A stretch of 64,000 nucleotides of DNA from contig OY754475.1 in the NCBI GenBank assembly GCA_963575645.1, positions 22,420,509 to 22,484,508 of the forward strand, written 5' to 3'. Shown piece after piece: positions 1 through 10,818 of this stretch. This DNA is from Xanthostigma xanthostigma (Eukaryota; Arthropoda; Insecta; Raphidioptera; Raphidiidae). The notes under the pieces are model-generated. The model saw only the letters and a program-made list of their open reading frames with translations. It had not been told where the DNA came from and ran no database searches. The translations under genes and the position numbers were made by a program. Each line of letters opens with the position of its first letter. Within the stretch, counting starts at the first letter, position 1.

Positions 1-561
1 AGTTACATTATTTCATTGCTTTGCCGCTCCATTAAGCGAACCGCACTAGAATGATGACTAAATTCTTATATTTTGTTACCTTGCTAATGCTGAAACAAGG
101 TACCTACACTTACAATGGATATATAGGCGTCTCTTAAAAAACGCATCAAGCTATAGCAACGTTTTCTATTGTCAAATAAAGTGAAGTTTATGTTGAAATA
201 ATTAAAATATGGCCTTTCTGTGTTTTTTTTTTAGATTTTTTGTCTTTCGAAATCACGCGTGACAACAAATAACAGAGTAATGGCTTAAGGCGTCTTTTAG
301 GAGACATTCTGTACACGTGGCTATGTAAGACGACGTAGCATAATTTTCCTAATGGATTTTCCAACAAACGCTCCCGCTAAGTTACAAACGGTAGTGCCGT
401 CTCTTTCTTACACTGGGCAACGCCGGTGCGTCAAAGAGAGAGAGAGTGAGAAAAGATTGCGGGGTAGAGGCTGAACACATTGTTGCCGACACAATACCGA
501 TGTCGCGTTTTCATAAAATGAAAACTCAGAGAGTGAAACTTCGAAAAAACAGAAAAAAAGA
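1..561. other. unassigned AT-rich sequence
   Basis: I see no gene, repeat or element boundary here beyond a short (GA)n run near 437-452. No reading frame is persuasive on either strand. Confidence 0.4.
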
Positions 562-1095
562 GAGAAGACACGGTGTGGTGGAAGCAACGGGTCGACTCCA
601 CTTTTTCAATTAATTAAAATAGCACGAAATTCTTTCATTATTTTTTTCTGTCTCCCGTGGTGGGAGTAACGGAACGACTCTACTTGTTTATTTGAAATAG
701 CATATAATTCGTTTTTGCTATTTTGTGGTGGAGGTGGCGGGTCGATTCTAATGAAGTCAATGAAATAGCATACATTGATTGGTTAGTGGCGAAGGCAACG
801 GGTCGAAAATCAGATATTTTGATCTCATTTTGATATTATTTATAAATTTATTTATTTATTATTTATAAATTCTTTCCTTAATTGTTTCTGTCTCACGTGG
901 TGGGAGTAATGGGACGACTCTACTTGTTTATTTGAAATAGCATATAATTCGTCTTTGCTATTTTGTGGTGGAGGTGGCGGGTCGACTCTAATGTCTAAGT
1001 CAATGAAATTGAAATAGCATACATTGATTAGTGGCGAAGGTAACGGGTCGAAAATACGATATTTTGATCTCATTTTGATATTATTTATGACTGAT
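562..1095. repeat. diverged tandem duplication, about 240-bp period
   Basis: The block TCTGTCTC-C/A-CGTGGTGGGAG begins at 647 and again at 887, a period of 240. The following few hundred bases of each unit align closely. Inside each unit a shorter motif recurs: GTGG, a few bases, then GGGTCGA or a variant. An older, shorter-period repeat may therefore have been duplicated as a longer unit. No coding function is evident. Confidence 0.75.
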
Positions 1096-1588
1096 AGCGT
1101 TTGTTCAGATCAACAAAAAACAAAACACGACCCGACTGATAAAAAAAAGCACGCGACCACGCGGCGTGTGAGTCCAGTGAAAAAACAATTGTCGTGCCGG
1201 GGGGAGGGAGGGGCGTGATTTATCGCGAGCAACCGTTCGGAAAACAAAATGACGCTCGCAGCAATTTGTTTAGTTTGTACGCAAACGCATTATAATTAGC
1301 TCTTTCGTCTGTTTTAATTCCAATAGACTGGAAACTTGAAAATTTTTATTTACGCCAATAAAAAGTCAATAAATTATCAGCTTCGTTTGTTTTAATTGTA
1401 ACACGTTTTTCCAATTTAGAGACGATTTACGTAATAAAGGTGAATTTTTCGAGCAGAAAAAGTTTTCATACTGTGATGTTTTCTTAAGACCATCGATAAC
1501 TAGAATTATTTAAGGCTGGTGTTTCTTAATAATAAAAATAAAAAACAACTGATTACTATACCAGTTCTCGGAATAGAACTAGGGACTT
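1096..1588. other. unassigned sequence
   Basis: AT-rich sequence with no element boundary or coding frame that I can support. A short G-rich run lies near 1198-1215. Confidence 0.35.
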
Positions 1589-1784
1589 GTATATGTTATG
1601 GACTATGTGATAAATCAGGGCATTATGTATAATGCCCGGGCAATATGAATAATGACAAATCAAATCGGGCCATGTAATAATCATTAAAACTTCATTATTT
1701 ATCACAGTGCCCGGTCATTATAAATATTGCTATATTATCTTCTACTACAAAATTTGTAGAGATTTGCGATCCTTAATCGAAATA

Positions 1785-2153
1785 ATTGGATGGAGAAATA
1801 GCCGCTATGGATCAATGTATTATTCATTTAATATATTATCTTACGTTTCGGCACATTGTTTATTGCCATCTTCAGAGATTCTAATTATAAAATATTTGTT
1901 AATTTACAATAAAAAAACATATAATAACCTTGAACAATGCTATATACGAAACGTAAGATAATATATTAAATGAATAAAAAATAACATTGTTCAAGGTTAT
2001 TATATGTTTTTTTATTGTAAATTAACAAATATTTTATAATTAGAATCTCTGAAGATGGCAATAAACAATGTGCCGAAACGTAAGATAATGTATTAAATGA
2101 ATAATACAAAGTACAGCATTCATTGATCCATAGCCGCTATTTTTCCATCCAAT
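1785..2153. mobile_element. nested inverted repeat built from PLE-type 3' termini
   Basis: Arms of roughly 155-170 bp run from 1785 to about 1939 and from about 1985 to 2153, with a spacer of about 45 bp. Each arm carries a stem-loop motif: CTGAAGA, a short GGCA/TGCC stem, then GAAACGT (2049-2081 on plus, mirrored at 1843-1875 on minus). The spacer repeats part of the right arm in direct orientation (GAAACGTAAGATAAT near 1949). This suggests fused or inverted long-terminal-repeat-like copies, a known habit of Penelope-like elements. No coding sequence remains. The PLE assignment rests on the motif shared with the 26746-27331 insertion. Confidence 0.55.
2045..2086 (+). ncRNA. PLE terminal stem-loop, hammerhead-like core
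   Basis: CTGAAGA at 2049-2055, a four-pair stem GGCA/TGCC (2057-2060 with 2071-2074), then GAAAC at 2075-2079 and GTA. ATCT (2045-2048) can pair with AGAT (2083-2086). This is the order of a hammerhead ribozyme: CUGANGA, stem II, GAAA, UH, with stem I closing. However, one extra base (2056) separates the core from stem II, so catalysis is doubtful. Confidence 0.35.
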
Positions 2154-2869
2154 AAATATTGCTACGTGATTGTTGGGCAATTTGATAATTTAAGTACATT
2201 TGGCGAGACGTGGGGAGCAGGAACAAATATGTGATACGCACTAGCCAATCAGAGCACGCAACTCATCCCCCATCACAACAGAGCGTATTTTACAATATTT
2301 TTTCGTTTTGAGGTCCCTCGAACTCAAAAAACATATTTTCAATTTAAGACTGATTATCTTAAAAAAAACTAATATTCGTTTTATATTTTGAATTTGTTAC
2401 TAAGTACTATTCGGACCTTCCTACCATAATTATATTATAATAATAATCTATGTCAACATTAAAATAATTTAATAAAAATATCTTTCTTATTATTCTGCCC
2501 AATAGGTGAAGGGCATTATTCATAATGTCCGGTCAATTTAATTATTTGAATAGTTTTTATCACACTGCCCTCTCATACTGGGCATTTTTCAAACTGCCCG
2601 GGCATTATTAATAATGCCCTATTTATCACTTGGTCCACAACATATATAACAAAAGCCGCAAAACAAGCAACTAATAAAAAAACGTAGGTATTCAATTCTC
2701 AGAAATGGCCATCGTCTTTAAAAATAGTTTCTACGCTTATGGAAAAAACAATTTCGCTAAGTAAACACAGGTAGCAAACAGAAGTAATTTTTCAATTTTC
2801 TTTTATTTTTATAATATGAATTTAATTTGTGATGAAGCAGCCAGTACGATTCTCACAACTAAAAATATG

Positions 2870-3051
2870 GTAGACACTCGATTATCCGACATAACGGGAG
2901 CAAGTGAGCGGATAACACGGTAAACCCTAATTTCGAAGCAAGTTTGTATATTTCGAATTATAATTCGAAATATACATAAATGCTTATTCCGGTCTGCTCT
3001 ATATTATAATAATAATAAGCATTTATGTCGGATAAACACGGCTCTACTGTA
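2870..3051. mobile_element. Tigger/pogo-like MITE
   Basis: The left end AGACACTCGATTATCCGACA and the inverted right end (ACAGTAGAGCCGTG, then TTATCCGACATAAATG, read on minus) match the style of Tigger/pogo termini, which start CAGTAGA-N-TCGATTATCCG. The element is about 180 bp with no coding content. A small palindrome of TTTCGAAT type sits near its centre. Confidence 0.55.
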
Positions 3052-3182
3052 TTTATATATTTTAAAAAGTCAGAAGTCAAAACAAACAAACACAAAGAAC
3101 TAATCAAAAAGCAGCACATTTCATTCGATTCGCAATCTATATTATTCTTCATGAAATCATAGACTTCTTACGTAAGAAAGAG

Positions 3183-3440
3183 AGCCGCCATTATTCATGT
3201 CGAATGAAGGAATTTTTTAGGACATTGGGATAAGGCCGGACAAACTTTTGAAAATGAAATGGCCTTGAATAATGATCTCTATATTATCACGAAATTATTG
3301 AAGGTAAACCATGGAAAACCTCAACGAAACGCCGAAAGCAAAAAAAAGTCCCGGCCACACATCTGCCCCCGTCCGGATTCGAACCCGGTTCCTCCCGAAT
3401 GCGAGCCATTACTCTAACCATTACGCTAGACCGCTCGGTG
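3183..3440 (-). mobile_element. tRNA-derived SINE
   Basis: On the minus strand a tRNA-like head carries a B box (GGGTTCGAATCC, plus 3375-3386) and an A box (TAGCGTAATGGT, around 3415-3430). The body (GTTTCGTTGAGGTTTTCCAT) is shared with the elements near 29100, 39900, 62130 and 62480. The head lacks a convincing acceptor-stem fold, so this is a retroposon and not a tRNA gene. Transcription would be by RNA polymerase III. Confidence 0.75.
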
Positions 3441-3445
3441 CTATG

Positions 3446-4372
3446 AGCTACGTGAAAAGACATATTATATATAAGTGCAACTACAACCCGCACATCTGGA
3501 CTATAACAGACAAGTCTGACAGTCTCACGACGACGGTTGGCGTCTCGACGCTAAGAGATTAAACCGGAAAGAGGAAACGAAACCGTACTTTAAACCTGAC
3601 ACAATAATATTGTTATACTAGTCGTTATCCCGCGTATTAATATCGGTTTTGACAGAAATAAATAAAAAAAAAAAGAATTTAAGGGTAGCTTTCCGTACAC
3701 GGAACTGAGGAATGAACATTTGTATTTTCGCGCACCCCGTCGCATGGGGTACCATTGGACAGGTGCAATAAAAATTCTCAGATGACTTGTTTTCTTAGAT
3801 GAATTACCTATAAAGTCGTTAATAATGTGCTCCCGCCTAACTTCTATATGAAACTATATTCGGATATCTTGCGTTAAGTTCCACTAATGTGGGTTATAGA
3901 CGCTCGACAGCTAAGGCCATCGTTCTCCACCGTTATTTATACGAGCTTGGTTTATAAGTCGACTTTACCCCACGAACTTCTCGAAGACAAAGTCGAACTT
4001 CAAACTCCTTTTCCCCTGACACCTGCCTTTTAAAACAGATGAACTCAACGACTGTGACAGTGTTTTGTTAAAACAAACAATAAACGGCGTCGCAGTTGTG
4101 CCAACAAAACAATAATAACTGAACTAGGCATGTTTCAGCGTAGTCTGATGAATATCATATATATATGTATGATTAGTATTCATTAGGTTCCTCAAAATTT
4201 GCATTTGTATATATTTCGTGTATGAAGTTTAATGGAAATTCTATGTTTTCAACAAAATGACGATCCGTTCAAAACTATAACCAAGTGTACCAACCGTGAA
4301 AAATAACATTATTGCAGAAAACACGATTGCAAAATTAGGTCATATAGTATTGTTCCATTATGTGATTATTGC
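3446..4372. other. unassigned sequence
   Basis: No gene or element boundary is supported. The motif TATAGACGCTCGACAG near 3896-3912 recurs near 8382-8397 and, diverged or inverted, near 24646 and 47528, so it may mark a dispersed repeat. Confidence 0.35.
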
Positions 4373-4429
4373 AGCACGGTAATATTATTTTTCCACTCTG
4401 ACCAGCAAACACACAAAAGCTAGCACGAA

Positions 4430-4600
4430 ATCGAGCGCCAGAGCACGCTTGGAATCTAGCGGCAAAACCAGCTTCATGTGCAGCGACCTTCATATACATC
4501 AAGCACGCCTGTTACGTTTGTTTGTTATTGTACTCCAGTTTAAAAAGTGTTGACACTTTTGACACTATTGCGTTCGTCGTACGGAAGTGTAATCGTGGCT
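4430..4600. repeat. MITE terminus fragment plus dispersed repeat
   Basis: 4445-4490 is an inverted piece of the MITE terminus found complete at 47553. 4525-4595 (AAAAAGTGTTGACACTTTTG and onward) matches the unit seen twice at 14370-14570. Confidence 0.5.
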
Positions 4601-5226
4601 TAAGGTCGCTGCACACGAGGCTAGAAACGCTGCTTGTACTTCTGCTGATCGGGAAACTAGAAATGACGTCACTGCGGGCTCGCCTGTTAGCTCACAAAAC
4701 GGGTTTTAAAATTAGAACAGGGGCTTATTTTTCTTGCTAGGTTCGCTGCTAGGTATGAGCAAGAACCAATCAGGAAGCAGTATCTTGTCACGTGGGCGAC
4801 TTGACAAACAAACACTGTGACGTAGTGTGTGTTCTGTTCAGAGACAATAAACATGTACTTTTGTTACCGTTCTATCACTGCGCGTGCACCGAATCTACCT
4901 GCAGAGCAAGCTTGAAAAGACGTCTCGTGTGAAACGAGCACATAGAGCTAAAACCAACGCTAGAAACCAATCAGGAAGCAGTATCTTGTCACGTGGGCGA
5001 CTTGAACAAACGCCCGCAAACAAACAGTATGCCGTAGTCATGTGTTCTGTTCAGAGACAATAAACATGTACTTTTGTTACTGTTTTATCGCGGCGCGCGC
5101 ACCGAATCTACTTACAAAACAAGCTTGAAAAGAAGTTTCTTGTGAAGCGAGCACATAATAGAAAATCAGCGCAAAGAAACTAGTAGTGTACCTAGCGGCA
5201 AATCCAGCCTCGTATGTAGCTAACTT
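4600..5226. mobile_element. piggyBac-like MITE, copy A
   Basis: Begins TTAAGGTCGCTGCACACGAG and ends with the inverted form (CCAGCCTCGTATGTAGC). TTAA at the left edge fits piggyBac-type targets. The interior is a tandem duplication: the block starting AACCAATCAGGAAGCAGTAT occurs at about 4765 and 4965, period about 200. The same family occurs at 32950 and 47553. It has no transposase and depends on one supplied elsewhere. Confidence 0.6.
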
Positions 5227-5448
5227 TATATACTTAAAGTACACTTTTGAGTGTCAATTTTACTGAGTTATCTACACTAACTAGCATATCAAACACACCT
5301 ATTACAGTTGATACTATTAAAACTTTATTCAACGTATGTACCTACTCAGAAATTTTATAGTTAAGTATATGCTGGCCAATAAAGTAAACAAATCTTGAAA
5401 ACTAAGTTAACGGCTTTACTATGACCGCATTCTGAAGATGAGTTTCAG

Positions 5449-5788
5449 AGCATCAATTCTCAAGGATGCGAGAGAACTTTAAACCAACTAATTGAACATG
5501 ATCTGTCCGCATTAGAGAGCTGCTCTCCCATTGAGTGGCTAAGTGATTTAGTTCATAATATTAATATGTACCTTGTCCAGTTTAATAATACGACGATAAA
5601 TACATTACAGGTTAGAGATGTTTTAACTATACTTTTAAAATAAACATGGCGGCTAGTCAACAACTGATTTATTTGAGGTTATTTAAAAATCGATTTCTAA
5701 AGTTCCTCAGCTTATTTTCGATACTGTAGAAGCTGATGTTCTTAAAAAAATAGTAGTAAAACACTTTTTAAAGGCAGACTTGTGTTAA
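5449..5788 (+). CDS. candidate 3'-terminal exons of an unrecognised gene
   Basis: A frame open from 5423 continues to 5610, where CAG/GTTAGA makes a good splice donor. A 100-base GT-AG interval (5611-5710, ending TTCCTCAG) leads in the same phase into 5711-5788, which ends with TAA. AATAAA follows at 5802. The proposed exon start at 5449 uses the TTTCAG acceptor; it could lie a little further upstream. The joined product would be about 79 residues, leucine-rich and helix-like, including the stretch SPIEWLSDLVHNINMYL. I recognise no family, signal peptide or membrane segment. Upstream exons were not found. It might be the end of a real gene, a pseudogene, or chance in AT-rich DNA. A piggyBac-like MITE lies directly upstream. 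Confidence 0.4.
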
Positions 5789-5809
5789 AATGTACTAAAA
5801 AAATAAAAT

Positions 5810-6189
5810 TACTTATTAAACTAAATTATTAAAAATTATTTTTTGTGTTATGTGAATTTCAATGGTTTTAAAAAGTTTTTTTGGTTCTTTATAACCTTTC
5901 AAAATAAAACATTAATTTATTAACGGATTATGAGATTCGAAAAAAAGAAGGAACAGAATGACGAGTTGTTTTTTTTATAAAATAAATTTGCATTGATCTG
6001 AATTTATAGCCTTTCCCACATCCCTGATAATTTACACAAGATTTTTATTTGCTCAAAGTTCCGAGTTGCTTTTCTTTGATTGCTATGAACGTCTTTAAGA
6101 ATCCTCCTCCCCCTCCCTTCCCCAGGGCTCCTCATACCGGTTCATCAGTTTCTTCAAATGGGTAAGATGTAAAATAAAAAGTTTATGAT
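5810..6189. other. unassigned AT-rich sequence
   Basis: Downstream flank of the candidate gene. A pyrimidine-rich stretch (CCTCCTCCCCCTCCC) lies near 6103-6120. Nothing else is recognisable. Confidence 0.35.
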
Positions 6190-6540
6190 GTCTAACTTAT
6201 GTGGTTTTATGTCCGCACAGTGGGCAAAGTGGCACCGAAACGGCGGCCAGTTTATAATAGGATTGGTTGATGTACTTGCATACAATCTGAATAAAATATC
6301 TCTGTTTCAAAAAGTTTGTCTTTATCCATGACTTTAACATGGACGTACCCAGCTTTTGGCCCAGGAGGGAACAAATTAGAAATTTCTTAAGCCGAGTCTC
6401 CCGTGCCTGTTTTGTCCTCCTGGATACGCCAGTGCTTACGGCGTAGACAAAGACAGAAGTATATGTTTGCACCCTAATGGTTCGATTGCGATTTTATTCC
6501 TATGCTTAGTATATAGAATAAAAGTATATGGTATAAGATG
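6190..6540 (+). repeat. dispersed repeat, copy 1 of 2
   Basis: The segment from GGTTGATGTACTTGCAT (6262) to about 6535 is repeated in the same orientation at 22086-22350, with high similarity. It includes GACGTACCCAGCTTTTGGCC, then CCAGTGCTTACGGCGTA. Neither copy keeps an open frame. The element class is unknown. Confidence 0.7.
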
Positions 6541-6589
6541 AAGATTGACTCTATTCAATAAATAGAGTAACTGTGATCCATTGAAGTTA

Positions 6590-6664
6590 ATGATGAGTAT
6601 TTGGAAAGAGTATTGCTTCATTTTCGATCCTTATGCCACGGAATTCTTTCCAAATACTCATCAT
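6590..6664. repeat. 19-bp inverted repeat (hairpin)
   Basis: ATGATGAGTATTTGGAAAG at 6590-6608 is exactly inverted at 6646-6664, with 37 bases between. ATATGGTATAA also flanks it on both sides (near 6526 and 6666), so the hairpin may be an insertion. Confidence 0.65.
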
Positions 6665-7504
6665 TATATGGTATAAATAAGTACACATGTTTTTTTTTAA
6701 TTATTAATTATAAATGTATTGACATATTCTATGCTGTAAAGCCAATTGAATAAATATATATTCTATTCTATTCTAACATGTATTCAATTCGCTAAATTGA
6801 CTTAGTTCTCAAACTTCTTTAATCTACAACCTCCTCTTTCTTCGATTCCGTTTCCTATACATTTTCTCTAGCCTTTCACAGAAACAACAAACGGGGGGCG
6901 GCGAGGTTCTCCTGTACATCGACACGCAGCGTTCCACTTAATCGGAATAAATACAATCGCTTTTATTCCGAATCTAGCACCGAATCCCATTCTTCGCTTT
7001 TATTACACGCAATTATATCCAACATAAAAGCACACTAGATTCTAGTTTATCTAGATTAATTACATGCCCGCGGTCGTTCGCTCAATGCGACATTTGTTTT
7101 GATTTCAGCCTATACTTCAATTGTTTCTGCGTTACGCTGTTGTTTTAAGCGTCTTTATAGCCGCCGTTTGATTAATATTGATAGGCGAAAGTTAAACGGC
7201 GCGTCGAGCAAATACCAACAAAAAAAAAAACAAACCTTTCTCTATACGCCTTATTGTCATTTAGTTTGTCGCTCTGTTGTTTTAGCTTCTGTACGCTCGC
7301 AAGTCGATTAATTATTATTGATAGGCGCGACAGACGAAGTTTTTTTTTTCTTTACGCGTTGTTGTCGAGTTGTTTTGACATACTTCGATTAATGTCAAAT
7401 TGGCACGACTGAGAAATAAAGACACTCTTCTCTCTATATCTTTTTGTTCTCTCAGTTGTTTCTGTATTATTATAACGGCACAATAAATATTTATTAATTA
7501 GTGT
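6665..7504. other. unassigned sequence with diffuse repeats
   Basis: Between about 7100 and 7400 the theme TTGTTTTAGC... CGATTAAT... TTGATAGGCG recurs two or three times at roughly 130-140-base spacing, suggesting an old degenerate tandem repeat. No coding signal is persuasive. Confidence 0.35.
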
Positions 7505-7862
7505 GTAATCAGGAGTGGAGTTTTGCTCGCAAGTGACATGTCAAAAATTTTGAAAACGAAGTAAAAACCAGCTGTTTTCATAGGGGGTACGTGCAAAAAA
7601 TACCACACACATCTCGTTGCACAGGGCTCAGGACTGAAATTTTGTTCACAAGTGAACTGTCGAAAATTTAGAAAATGAAGTGAAAACTACCTGTTTTCAC
7701 AAGAGGTACTTAGAAAAAATACCACAAACATTTCGTTGCGCAGGGCTCAGGATTAGAGTTTTGCTCGCAAGTGAACTGTCAAACATTTTGAAAATGAAGT
7801 GACAACCAGCTGTTTTCATAGAAGGTACGCGCGAAAAATATGACGCACATCTCGTTCGCCGT
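7505..7862. repeat. 119-bp tandem repeat, three copies
   Basis: AAGTGA within the GCTCGCAAGTGA block occurs at 7531, 7650 and 7769, exactly 119 bases apart. Each unit contains CAGCTGTTTTCATAG and a CATCTCGTT block. The three copies are diverged but clearly homologous. Confidence 0.85.
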
Positions 7863-8779
7863 TCTGTTAAAATAAGATACAGCGAGTTTTAACATAATGT
7901 CACAAATCGTCAAAAATGTACTTCATTACAGCCTACACATAATATATAGATTACCATTTTTTTCGCTAAAACGATTCTTACATAATATGAGTACTCCCTT
8001 AGTACGCGTAAAGATCCAGGGGGGAGGAAGCTGTGGAGGTCACGAAACAAAGTCTGCCCCGCCGCGTCTGTCTGTCTTTCCTTCTGAACGCGATAAACTC
8101 AAAAACTACCGAACGGAATTTCATACGGTTTTCACTAATAGAAAGAGCGATAAACGAGAAATGTTTCCGTATATAATTTGCAGAAAATGGCTGAACTACG
8201 GCGGTATTTTGTCAAAAAAAAACTGTTTTCGTACGCTTACATTGACTATAACGTTGGCCAAATCTTTATAAGCGATACACCAAAACAATTATACTTTGAT
8301 AGTTCTGCTGAACAGTTTTGCACCCGGGTTAAACCGCGCCGCTAGTACTCCTGCATAGTTGGCGAGAGAAATTGTAAATTATAGACGCTCGACAGGTGAG
8401 GTAGCCCGCGTTGCGTTGTGTATAGACGCACCTTAAATACGCTTGATTTGATTCAAATGAGAGCCGAACACTGTGTTAATAGATTTTCGAGTGAAGAAGG
8501 TTTTGAATACCCAATCCACCCTATACTATTACGCGGAACGACATTTATCGTTGTTTATCCTATATATAACATATCTCTGATATCGTATTGCTTTATCCAA
8601 TTCAGCATATCGTTTCGGTTTTGTTTTGTTTGAGCAGACGTACATTAATTACAGAATTATCATTTAAATATATCGATACTATATACCCAAAACTTTGAGG
8701 TTATGACCTAATTAAATAAATGTACAACTTTTGTTCGAAAACGGTCTAACATTTGGTTAAACAAATGTGTAGATACCTG
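7863..8779. other. unassigned sequence
   Basis: An ATG-started frame of 124 codons (7897-8271) lies here, but its composition is irregular and no domain is visible; I do not call it a gene. A Helitron-like GTTTTGCACCCGGGTTAAAC fragment lies near 8314-8334. Confidence 0.35.
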
Positions 8780-8820
8780 AAGCTAGCGGCCCGTCCCGGT
8801 TTCATACGGGTGCAAAACGG
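8780..8820 (-). mobile_element. Helitron 3' terminus fragment
   Basis: CTAGCGGCCCGTCCCGGTTT followed by a GGGTGCAA block is the reverse complement of the 3' end of the Helitron family at 17774-18117, including the CTAG end. The rest of the element is not evident. Confidence 0.55.
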
Positions 8821-8889
8821 TAAGATAATTAATATATTCAAATCTTTGATTAACGTCTGATTAGAACTCTTCAATAAATAAAATTATAG

Positions 8890-9231
8890 ACCAATTTTCT
8901 TGAAAATTTAAATATAAAAACTGTTTTTAATGTTAATAATAAACTTGATAAAATTATTAAAAAGGGAAAAGATAAAATTAATAAATTACAAAAGCATAAT
9001 GTTGTATATAAAATTAATTGTGAAAATTGCGCTAAGAATTATATTGGTCAAACAAAAAGAGCTCTTAAAACAAGAATAAGAGAACATCAAAATAATCACA
9101 AATTAATCCCTGATAAACATAATGTAATAAATAAACACAAATTAGAACTTGACCACAAAATTAATTGGGATAATATTAAAATTTTAGATAATGAAACTAA
9201 TTTCAGAAATGTTACATATAAAATCAAATAA
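8890..9231 (+). pseudogene. Penelope-like element GIY-YIG endonuclease remnant
   Basis: A frame open from 8890 to the TAA at 9229-9231 (113 codons, no ATG) encodes the typical C-terminal part of a PLE reverse transcriptase. In order: a lysine-rich NKLDKIIKKGKDKINKL stretch, VVYKINC at about residues 38-44, a C-x2-C pair, YIGQTKRALKTRIREHQNN, then a histidine-rich tail and an ILDNE motif. The YIGQT and R-x3-H residues are the hallmark of the GIY-YIG nuclease that nicks target DNA during PLE insertion. The reverse transcriptase domain is absent, and the frame stops before the usual C-terminal RTD...LS block seen at 26991, so the copy is truncated at both ends. It is AT-rich even at third positions. 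The family call is strong; activity is not expected. Confidence 0.85.
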
Positions 9232-9304
9232 AAATTCTCTCAATGCTCAATTAGATACAGAAAATTTAAGTAATTATATATAATATTATTTTGAAATAAT
9301 TTTT

Positions 9305-9998
9305 GTTTTGACGTGATAACGTCTTATAAATTGATGAATCACCAATATTATAAATTGATAAAACACCGGCTGCATGTACGAAAAAGTGTAACGTAACGTT
9401 CCTAACGTTCGTAACGCGTAACGCATAACGCGTAACGTTCCGCCTGACCCTGTGCGTGCTTTTTGCTAATTTCTCGCTCAATTTAAATCAGATCGGTTTG
9501 AAACCAGTCTTAAACGAAAGAGGAGAACATTTTACATAGATTTCGTATAACAGAATTTGCCTAAACAGTTTTTTTATACAAATTTATATAGAAAAATATT
9601 TTATACAAATTTATATAGAAAAATAGCTGTATAAATGCATTGTTGTCTATTGCATGGCGCGCGCGCGACGCGGTCGGTCGTCTTTGTTTGCCGTACATGG
9701 AAATTAGAAAATAACGTATGTCTTGTCTTAACATGAAAACCTTGCATTTCTAATGTTTATTTTTTGACATTAGTATTTTGTGAAAGCAAAGCCTTCTAAG
9801 TTAACTATTGGAATAATTAATTATTATTAGAACATAATACTTTGTAAGTTGCAAACGTCACTTTTGACATTTCTTATCATTCCGACACCAAGGATAAGCG
9901 GATTGAAACCAAATTTTGGGAGGTTTAGGTTATGTATTACGGAATACGTTATCACGTAAAACTATCGTCCGTAAACCGACTTTACAGACAACCAATTT
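9305..9998 (+). mobile_element. repeat family X, copy 1
   Basis: Left edge GACGTGATAACGTCTTATAA, right part GGAATACGTTATCACGTAAA followed by a block ending CAGACAACCAATTTT. The inner ends share an inverted ACGTGATAACG. The family recurs inverted at 27876-28466 and direct at 58955-59498. All copies contain GTTCCGCCTGACCCTGTGCG or its complement. This copy starts about 75 bases after the PLE endonuclease stop and is followed by a PLE terminal motif at 10177. Confidence 0.7.
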
Positions 9999-10159
9999 TT
10001 TTAATAATTTTTCTTTCTTTTTAGGTAGGTACTCACAAATTTCCATGACTACTTAATAAAAAATTGTTTGTTATTATTTTTTCATTATTTTGATATTCAT
10101 AAATAATTTTGAAATATTCTATAAAAAGCGAATTAGATTTTAAATATTAATTATTTTTA

Positions 10160-10300
10160 TATTTTTTAGATCAATTCTGAAGAAGGTCCAAATCAGGATT
10201 GAAACGTTAATGTATTAATTTTATATTTTTTGTTAATATATTGTCTGAAAAATTGGTCGATAATTTTATTTATTGAATAATTAATATATGCTAATATTCT
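10160..10300 (+). mobile_element. PLE 3' terminal region
   Basis: CTGAAGA (10177-10183), a short stem around AAATCA, then GAAACGT (10201-10207), followed by AT-rich sequence with AATTGGTCGATAATTTTATT. The same downstream block occurs, often inverted, near 8885, 29590, 30620 and 59545. Confidence 0.55.
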
Positions 10301-10325
10301 CTGGAAATATTATAATTGACCTTCC

Positions 10326-10380
10326 CATCGAGCGGGGGGGCGTAATGGTCAGAGCACTAGATTCGCATTCTGAGATAAAG
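10326..10380 (+). mobile_element. truncated SINE tRNA-like head
   Basis: CGAGCGGGG then GGCGTAATGGTCAGAGCACT and CGCATTC match the A-box side of the SINE heads at 39810 and 61985. The B box is missing, so this is a 5' fragment. Confidence 0.6.
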
Positions 10381-10818
10381 ATGGCCCGTCGGAGAAAAAT
10401 AGCTACTACTTATTGATCACCTGTATAGTTTCATCCATTATACAATTATCCCTTCATCAGATCCAATGCGTCTTCGAATCGCAAGATTTGTATTAAATGG
10501 ATTAAAGACGCGTGTCTATTGTTTCTCATACCCTTTCTGATTGGTCGCAATTATGAGAATCGTCCGTTATGATTGGCTTAGCTGTTTAGTCATCGCAAAA
10601 TAATTTCAATATCGCTTTTCGCATTAAAAAAGTGCTTGCGCAAGCTCTACTGCAGCTCTGAATCGACGCATGTAAAGCTTTCTCTTAATAATGCAATTAT
10701 TAAATTGATAAAAATTTTCAAACAGCTTTGAACATATTATATTCAAATATAAAGTCATAAGCTTTCAGCTTTTTATATTGTTTTGTATTGTTTCTGTTTT
10801 AAATCTTGTTTTTTTATA

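Larger units (their letters stand above)
1589..2647. mobile_element. non-autonomous DNA transposon with terminal inverted repeats (about 1.06 kb)
   Basis: The left end (TATATGTTATGGACTATGTG and onward) is matched in inverted orientation by the right end at about 2585-2647. Each terminus contains a self-complementary block, GGGCATTATGTATAATGCCC at 1618-1637 and its relative near 2601-2620. Further GGGCATT/AATGCCC pieces are scattered internally (about 2514-2535 and 2560-2600), as in subterminal repeats. TA bases lie at both outer edges, so a TA target duplication is possible but not proven. The interior has no transposase; it carries a nested inverted repeat at 1785-2153. The superfamily is not assigned. 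Confidence 0.65.

Noticed and set aside
7897-8271. 124-codon frame starting ATG
   Set aside because: No domain, uneven composition, no splice or polyadenylation context, and no second copy to test.
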